From Pseudomonadota bacterium (GTDB taxonomy: Bacteria > Pseudomonadota > Gammaproteobacteria > Xanthomonadales > Xanthomonadaceae), in the NCBI GenBank assembly GCA_023423605.1, contig JAFAFF010000171.1:1-6054 (forward strand): a stretch of 6,054 bases of DNA, read 5' to 3'. Position 1 is the stretch's first letter; each line of letters opens with the position of its first letter. The notes below the pieces were generated by a model, which saw only the letters and a list, made by a program, of their open reading frames with translations, was not told the DNA's origin and made no database searches. Made by a program: the position numbers and the translations under genes. Positions 1 through 6,054 of the stretch are shown here, in pieces.

Positions 1-997
1 TCGACAGGTCGATATCGGTGTTGGCGACGTCCTTGTTGAACTCGCGCAGCACCTTCAGCGGGGTTTCCAGGTCGGCCGGGGTGAAGTGGCCGTCGGTGGT
101 GAAGATGGCGCGGGCATTCTCCACCGCCCGCGCATAGGTCGCACGGTCGCCGGACACATACGAATCCGGCAGCGCGGCGACGATCTCCTCGGCGCTGTGG
201 TCGGCGATGAAACGCAGCGCCAGCTGCTGCGCGCGGGCGATCTTCTCGGCCGCCTGCGGACGCTTGTCCAGGAAGCTCTGGTTGGCGTACATCACCGATG
301 TCGGGTACAGGCCGCCATAGACCTGGCGGGCGCCGTCATCGCTGCGGGCGTCGATGATGATCCTGCCCACCTTGCGCTCGGTGATCAGCGTGGCGGCCGG
401 ATCGTAGTTCACCAGCAGGTCGATCTTGCCCTGTTCCAGCGCGGCCACGGCCGCGGCGCCGGAACCCACGCCGATCAGCGAGATGCTGTCGACCGGGATG
501 TCATGCTGGGCCAGGAAGTGGCGCACGAAGAAGTCCGACGAGGAGCCCGGAGCGGTGATGCCCACCTTCTGTCCCTTGATGGTGTCCGGCCGCGCCGGAT
601 CGAACGTGGCATCGTCACGGCCGGCCAGCACCAGCCCGGAATTGCGTGACAGCAGCACGAAACCCACCACGTCCTTGTGCTTGGCCTGCATCTGGATGGT
701 GTGGTCGTAGAAGCCCACCGCCACATCCGTGGAATTGGCCACCAGCGCCTGCAGCACCTTGGAGCCGCCCTGTGCGAAGTTTTCGGTCTGCACCTTCAGG
801 CCGACCTGGTCGAAGTAACCGTTCGCATCGGCGATGAAGAACGGCAGGTTGTTGAGGTTGTAGGAGCCCACGCTGATGCGCACCGGCGCGGTATCGTCGC
901 CGGCGGCCCCTTCGGCGCCCGTGCTGCCGCCCTTGCCGCACGCGGCCAGTGCCAGCGTTGCCGCAACCAGTGCGGTCCTGAATATCTGCTTGTACAT
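1..997 (-). CDS. ABC transporter substrate-binding lipoprotein, NitT/TauT (NMT1/THI5-like) type, C-terminus cut by window edge
   Basis: This is a periplasmic binding protein that should capture a small solute and deliver it to an inner-membrane ABC permease. I translated 332 codons from the ATG at 997 and no stop is reached before position 1. Residues 1-20 form a lipoprotein signal: K3 and R7, a hydrophobic stretch, then a lipobox LAAC with Cys20 as the predicted lipidated residue, followed by a Gly/Ser/Ala-rich linker. The mature domain starts near residue 39. It shows SYNLNNLPFFIADANGYF (45-62), typical of the NitT/TauT/THI5 fold, then GGSKVLQALVANSTDVAVG (77-95), KGQKVGITAPGSSSDFFV (141-158) and AALEQGKIDLLVNYDPA (185-201). 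The family is usually about 320-350 residues, so little is missing. The start has a strong Shine-Dalgarno. The gene lies 87 bases downstream of the galD-like gene on the same strand, so co-transcription is likely. The ligand cannot be read from sequence; aromatic or carboxylic acids are plausible from context, while sulfonates, nitrate and pyrimidine precursors are other known ligands of the family. Confidence 0.9.
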   Translation of the reverse strand, partial: MYKQIFRTALVAATLALAACGKGGSTGAEGAAGDDTAPVRISVGSYNLNNLPFFIADANGYFDQVGLKVQTENFAQGGSKVLQALVANSTDVAVGFYDHTIQMQAKHKDVVGFVLLSRNSGLVLAGRDDATFDPARPDTIKGQKVGITAPGSSSDFFVRHFLAQHDIPVDSISLIGVGSGAAAVAALEQGKIDLLVNYDPAATLITERKVGRIIIDARSDDGARQVYGGLYPTSVMYANQSFLDKRPQAAEKIARAQQLALRFIADHSAEEIVAALPDSYVSGDRATYARAVENARAIFTTDGHFTPADLETPLKVLREFNKDVANTDIDLS

Positions 998-1001
998 CGA
1001 T

Positions 1002-1008
1002 CCCTCCC
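1002..1008 (-). promoter_or_regulatory. Ribosome binding site of the solute-binding protein gene
   Basis: On the minus strand this reads GGGAGGG. The GGAGG core (1003-1007) ends five bases before the ATG at 997. It supports that ATG as the start, and the lipoprotein signal that follows directly agrees. Confidence 0.8.
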
Positions 1009-1084
1009 AGGATTGTGGAGCGTTGTGCTGTGTTGGTGAAGGAACGGCCGTGCCAGCGTGGCGCAGCGTCCCGACGGAATCAGG

Positions 1085-2191
1085 TCATGCCGCCGACGTC
1101 CATCGGCGTGCTTCGGCGGAAATCGGCGAGGTGGCGAACACTCGGCCTTCGAACAGGCGACGGGCGGTACGGACCACGCTGGCCACGACCGGCGCATTCT
1201 CCGAGCTGCGGCTCAGGCCCACATCCAGGGCACCGCTCGGATGTTCGAGGGTAATGCTCCCCGGCATCGGCACACATCCGACAAAAGCGTTGGCCAGCGT
1301 GCCCGGCGTGGCGGCCGCGGTGGCGATGCCCACGCCACCGGTGATGGCCAGTGCCGTATGGCAGTGGTGCGGCATGAAATAACGGACCTGCAGGTGGCCA
1401 CCGTGCTGCGGCGCCGACAGCAGCACCGGCTTGGGGATCACCTTGCCGCCGGGGTCGGCGATGCCCATCCGTGCGCCCGCTTCGATGCGGATCGCCTCCA
1501 TCCGCTCCATCAATGCACGGTTCGCGTCCAGTTCGGCCGGGGATTCGCCCCCGTGCACGCCCAGATCCTGCGCGCGGATCATCACCATCGGCATCGCGCA
1601 GTCCACCAGGCTGACCATCAGGCCGTCGATCCGGTCCTGCGCGTTGCCGGTGGGCAGCAGGCGGCCGGTACGCGAGCCGGCCGCATCCAGGAACGACAGC
1701 CGCACCGGTGCGGCCGTACCCGGTGCACCGGCGATATACGTATCGCCGCGGTACACCACGTGTCCCCCCGGGGTTTCCACGGTGGCCAGGATGATCTTGC
1801 CGGTGTTGACGTTGTGGATGCGCACTTCGGTACGCGGATGGCACGCGGCCACCAGGCCTTTTTCAATGGCGTACGGACCAACGGCGGCCAGCATGTTGCC
1901 GCAGTTCGGCGAGGTATCGACCACGCGCTGTTCCACCTTCACCTGCGCGAACAGATAGTCGACATCCGCATCCGGACGGCTGGCGCGATCAATGATGGCG
2001 ACCTTGCTGGTCAGCGCGTTGCCACCACCGATGCCATCGATCTGCAGCGGATGGCCCGAGCCCATCACCTCCAGCAGGACGCGGTCGCGCGTTGCCGCAT
2101 CGGCCGGCAGGTCGGAGGCCAGGAAGAACGGGCCCTTGGACGTGCCGCCGCGCATCAGTACGCAGGGAATGCTGGAGAGATCGTTGGACAT
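1085..2191 (-). CDS. galD: PrpF-superfamily isomerase, likely 4-oxalomesaconate tautomerase (GalD-like)
   Basis: The predicted cytosolic enzyme has 368 residues. GalD interconverts the keto and enol forms of 4-oxalomesaconate in gallate and related aromatic ring-cleavage pathways; other PrpF-family members isomerise aconitate or methylaconitate. The N-terminal motif IPCVLMRGGTSKG (8-20) is the PrpF/GalD hallmark. DGIGGGNALTSKVAII (52-67) contains Lys63, and SPNCGNM (94-100) contains Cys97. The 34-residue spacing matches the Lys73/Cys107 pair I recall as proposed active-site residues in Shewanella PrpF. Later GalD-like landmarks are LLPTGN (178-183), MPHHCHTA (273-280), EHPSG (316-320) and VVRTARRLFEGRVF (339-352). 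Length fits GalD (about 360) better than methylcitrate-cycle PrpF (about 390-400). ATG 2191 is chosen because the conserved N-terminus follows directly; an in-frame ATG at 2212 would add seven residues, and neither has a clear Shine-Dalgarno. The gene is divergent from a LysR regulator and is followed by a transporter binding protein. Family assignment is firm; the exact substrate is inferred. Confidence 0.85.
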   Translation of the reverse strand: MSNDLSSIPCVLMRGGTSKGPFFLASDLPADAATRDRVLLEVMGSGHPLQIDGIGGGNALTSKVAIIDRASRPDADVDYLFAQVKVEQRVVDTSPNCGNMLAAVGPYAIEKGLVAACHPRTEVRIHNVNTGKIILATVETPGGHVVYRGDTYIAGAPGTAAPVRLSFLDAAGSRTGRLLPTGNAQDRIDGLMVSLVDCAMPMVMIRAQDLGVHGGESPAELDANRALMERMEAIRIEAGARMGIADPGGKVIPKPVLLSAPQHGGHLQVRYFMPHHCHTALAITGGVGIATAAATPGTLANAFVGCVPMPGSITLEHPSGALDVGLSRSSENAPVVASVVRTARRLFEGRVFATSPISAEARRWTSAA

Positions 2192-2214
2192 ACGTGTGCT
2201 AGATTGATGCATCC

Positions 2215-2243
2215 ATCGGATGAATAAACTTCTGTGATCCGAT
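2215..2243. repeat. Inverted repeat, 7-bp perfect arms, candidate LysR operator
   Basis: The left arm ATCGGAT (2215-2221) and right arm ATCCGAT (2237-2243) are exact reverse complements, 15 bases apart. The dyad lies 24 to 52 bases upstream of the galD-like start and 57 to 85 bases upstream of the LysR start. That position suits regulation of the galD-like operon together with autorepression. The total length is greater than the classic 15-bp T-N11-A LysR box, so the assignment to the regulator is inference. Confidence 0.4.
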
Positions 2244-2284
2244 ACTGGCATGAGCACGATTGATCTGTGAATTGCTGATTTTTC

Positions 2285-2289
2285 AAGGA
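2285..2289 (+). promoter_or_regulatory. Ribosome binding site of the LysR-type regulator gene
   Basis: AAGGA lies ten bases before the ATG at 2300. It is moderate in strength and supports that start. It overlaps the third GATTGAT copy (2288-2294) by two bases, so a protein bound there could also hinder expression of the regulator. Confidence 0.55.
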
Positions 2290-2299
2290 TTGATACCAA

Positions 2300-3202
2300 A
2301 TGAGCATCAATTGCGAAATCCTCGACCTGCGCGCCTTCCTGCTTGTGGCCGAAACGCGCAGCTTCCATCGCGCCGCTGAAGCGCTGCATGTTTCGCAGCC
2401 GGCACTGAGCCGGCGCATACAGAAACTGGAACAGGCGGTGGGCTCGGCGCTGCTGGAGCGAACCACACGCAGCGTGTCCACCACCGCCGTCGGCGAGAAC
2501 CTGCTGCCGCTGGTGCGCCGCATGCTGGAAGAATTCGATGGTTCGTTGTTTTCCGGCCGCAGCCAGGACGATACCCGCGGTGCGCAGGTGACCATCGCCT
2601 GCCTGCCCACCGCCGCGTTCTACTTCCTGCCCAGCGTCATGGCGCGCTTCCACGATGCATTCCCCAACGTGCGCTTCCGCATCCTCGACATCCCGGCCAC
2701 CGAAGGCCTGCAGGCGGTGGAGCGTGGCGAGGTGGAATTCGGCATCAACTTCATGGGGGCCAACGACCCCAACCTGGATTTCGACGTACTCGCCGAAGAC
2801 CCGTTCGTGCTGGCCTGCCGACGCGACCATCCGCTGGCCCGCAAGCGCCGCGTGGAATGGTCCGACCTGGCCCGGCACCAGTTGATCACCGTGCATCGCA
2901 CCAGCGGCAACCGCACCCTGCTCGATGGCGCCCTGGCGCGCGAGAACCTGAAGCTGAGCTGGCATTACGAAGTGACCCACCTGTCCACGTCGCTGGGCAT
3001 GGTGGAAGCCGGTATCGGCGTATCCGTGCTGCCGAAGATGGCCACCCCCGATGGCGACCACCCCACCCTGGTCACCCGGCCGATCGGCAATCCGGTGGTA
3101 TCACGCACCATCGGCATCGTCCGCCGTCGCAGCGCGCTGTTGTCGCCCAGCGCCGAACGTTTCCTGCAGATGCTGATGAGCCAATGGCGTGGCAAGCCGT
3201 GA
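2300..3202 (+). CDS. LysR-type transcriptional regulator
   Basis: The protein has 300 residues, the normal length for a full LysR-type regulator, and is a cytosolic DNA-binding protein expected to act as a tetramer. Residues 8-66 form the N-terminal winged helix-turn-helix: LRAFLLVAETRSFHRAAEALHVSQPALSRRIQKLEQAVG is visible at 10-48, with recognition-helix residues SQPALSRRI (32-40). A linker helix follows, and the ligand-binding domain starts around residue 94 (VTIACLPTAAFYFLPSVMARF) with the typical GEVEFGINF segment and a late GMVEAGIGVSVLPKM segment. It is divergent from the galD-like gene with 108 bases between starts, so that gene and the downstream transporter gene are its most likely targets, presumably induced by a pathway intermediate. 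P. putida GalR is a LysR regulator of gallate genes including galD, and E. coli ybhD is a LysR gene beside the PrpF-family gene ybhH. The ligand is unknown, and control of the downstream acnA is possible but unsupported. Confidence 0.93.
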   Translation: MSINCEILDLRAFLLVAETRSFHRAAEALHVSQPALSRRIQKLEQAVGSALLERTTRSVSTTAVGENLLPLVRRMLEEFDGSLFSGRSQDDTRGAQVTIACLPTAAFYFLPSVMARFHDAFPNVRFRILDIPATEGLQAVERGEVEFGINFMGANDPNLDFDVLAEDPFVLACRRDHPLARKRRVEWSDLARHQLITVHRTSGNRTLLDGALARENLKLSWHYEVTHLSTSLGMVEAGIGVSVLPKMATPDGDHPTLVTRPIGNPVVSRTIGIVRRRSALLSPSAERFLQMLMSQWRGKP

Positions 3203-3376
3203 CATCGGCACGACATGCATTTCTGTAACCTTGTGTGCTGAGCCGGAGGGCTGGTACGCCGCCGTGGTTGTCGCATACTGGTGCGATCGACGGGCAGGCA
3301 AGACCCGCCGGCAGCCGCAAGCAGGCACGCGCGCAGGCGCGGCCAATGCAAGCCATCAGCAGAGGAGTCACCCGCA
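3203..3376. promoter_or_regulatory. Intergenic region upstream of acnA
   Basis: This stretch of 174 bases between the LysR stop and the acnA start carries no plausible gene. It is long enough for an independent acnA promoter, which would fit a housekeeping TCA enzyme, but I see no convincing -35/-10 pair. A 4-bp hairpin AGCC-GGAG-GGCT (3241-3252) lacks a T-run and is too short to call a terminator, so read-through from the LysR gene cannot be excluded. Confidence 0.4.
3361..3367 (+). promoter_or_regulatory. Ribosome binding site of acnA
   Basis: AGAGGAG ends nine bases before the ATG at 3377. It is a strong Shine-Dalgarno and fixes the start of acnA, whose conserved N-terminus follows at once. 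Confidence 0.8.

Positions 3377-6054
<2,678 letters not shown>

Larger units (their letters stand above)
2192..2299. promoter_or_regulatory. Divergent promoter/operator region between galD-like gene and LysR gene
   Basis: This 108-base non-coding spacer must hold the promoters of both divergent genes. It is visibly more AT-rich than the coding DNA around it. It contains an inverted repeat with arms ATCGGAT (2215-2221) and ATCCGAT (2237-2243), a short palindrome CATCC-ATC-GGATG (2210-2222) that overlaps the left arm, an 8-bp palindrome GATGCATC (2206-2213), and three GATTGAT copies (2202-2208, 2258-2264, 2288-2294). LysR-type regulators usually bind dyads in the spacer shared with their target, so these are candidates. 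I could not pick convincing -35/-10 pairs on either strand. Confidence 0.6.

Noticed and set aside
86..649. Plus-strand open frame of 187 codons opposite the solute-binding protein gene
   Set aside because: It is antisense to a convincing lipoprotein gene and has no recognisable motif.
1058..2227. Plus-strand open frame of 389 codons opposite the galD-like gene
   Set aside because: It is a composition-driven shadow, rich in His, Arg and Ala, on the strand opposite a clear PrpF-family enzyme.
2192..3061. Open minus-strand frame continuing upstream of the galD-like start, making an apparent 658-residue protein
   Set aside because: The extra 290 residues lie antisense to the LysR gene and show no known domain. 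The family N-terminus begins exactly at the ATG at 2191, and the extension would read through the divergent promoter region.
3241..3252. Small hairpin AGCC-GGAG-GGCT after the LysR gene as a possible terminator
   Set aside because: The stem has only four pairs and no T-run follows, so it does not meet the criteria for an intrinsic terminator.

Overview
The window looks like chromosomal DNA of a high-GC gammaproteobacterium. The aconitase protein closely resembles what I remember of Stenotrophomonas/Xanthomonas (Lysobacteraceae) AcnA, so Stenotrophomonas is my best guess. No alignment was run. I see four protein genes, two of them cut by the window edges. I see no RNA genes, insertion sequences, CRISPR arrays or prophage signatures.

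Left part, minus strand, reading right to left: a PrpF-superfamily enzyme most like 4-oxalomesaconate tautomerase (galD-like; 2191 down to 1085), followed after 87 bases by a lipoprotein solute-binding protein of an ABC transporter (997 down to the left edge, C-terminus cut). Same direction, a short gap and no visible terminator suggest one operon that continues beyond position 1, perhaps with permease and ATPase genes.

Middle: a LysR-type regulator (2300-3202, plus strand) is divergent from the galD-like gene. The 108-base spacer between them holds a 7-bp inverted repeat (ATCGGAT-N15-ATCCGAT) and three copies of GATTGAT, which are candidate regulator-binding sites. The layout is typical of a LysR regulator controlling a divergent catabolic operon. 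It is comparable to P. putida GalR with the gallate genes and to E. coli ybhD with ybhH.

Right part, plus strand: aconitate hydratase A (acnA; 3377 to the right edge, C-terminus cut) has all three iron-sulfur cysteines. It is separated from the LysR gene by 174 non-coding bases and is probably expressed independently as a TCA-cycle enzyme.

Working model (inference): the LysR protein senses a small organic acid and switches on uptake (solute-binding protein) and isomerisation (galD-like enzyme) of a tricarboxylate-type or aromatic-derived compound. The product would feed into central metabolism. The neighbouring aconitase may be coincidental. I found no clear evidence of an undescribed system here; the open questions are the true substrate of the galD-like enzyme and the ligand of the transporter.
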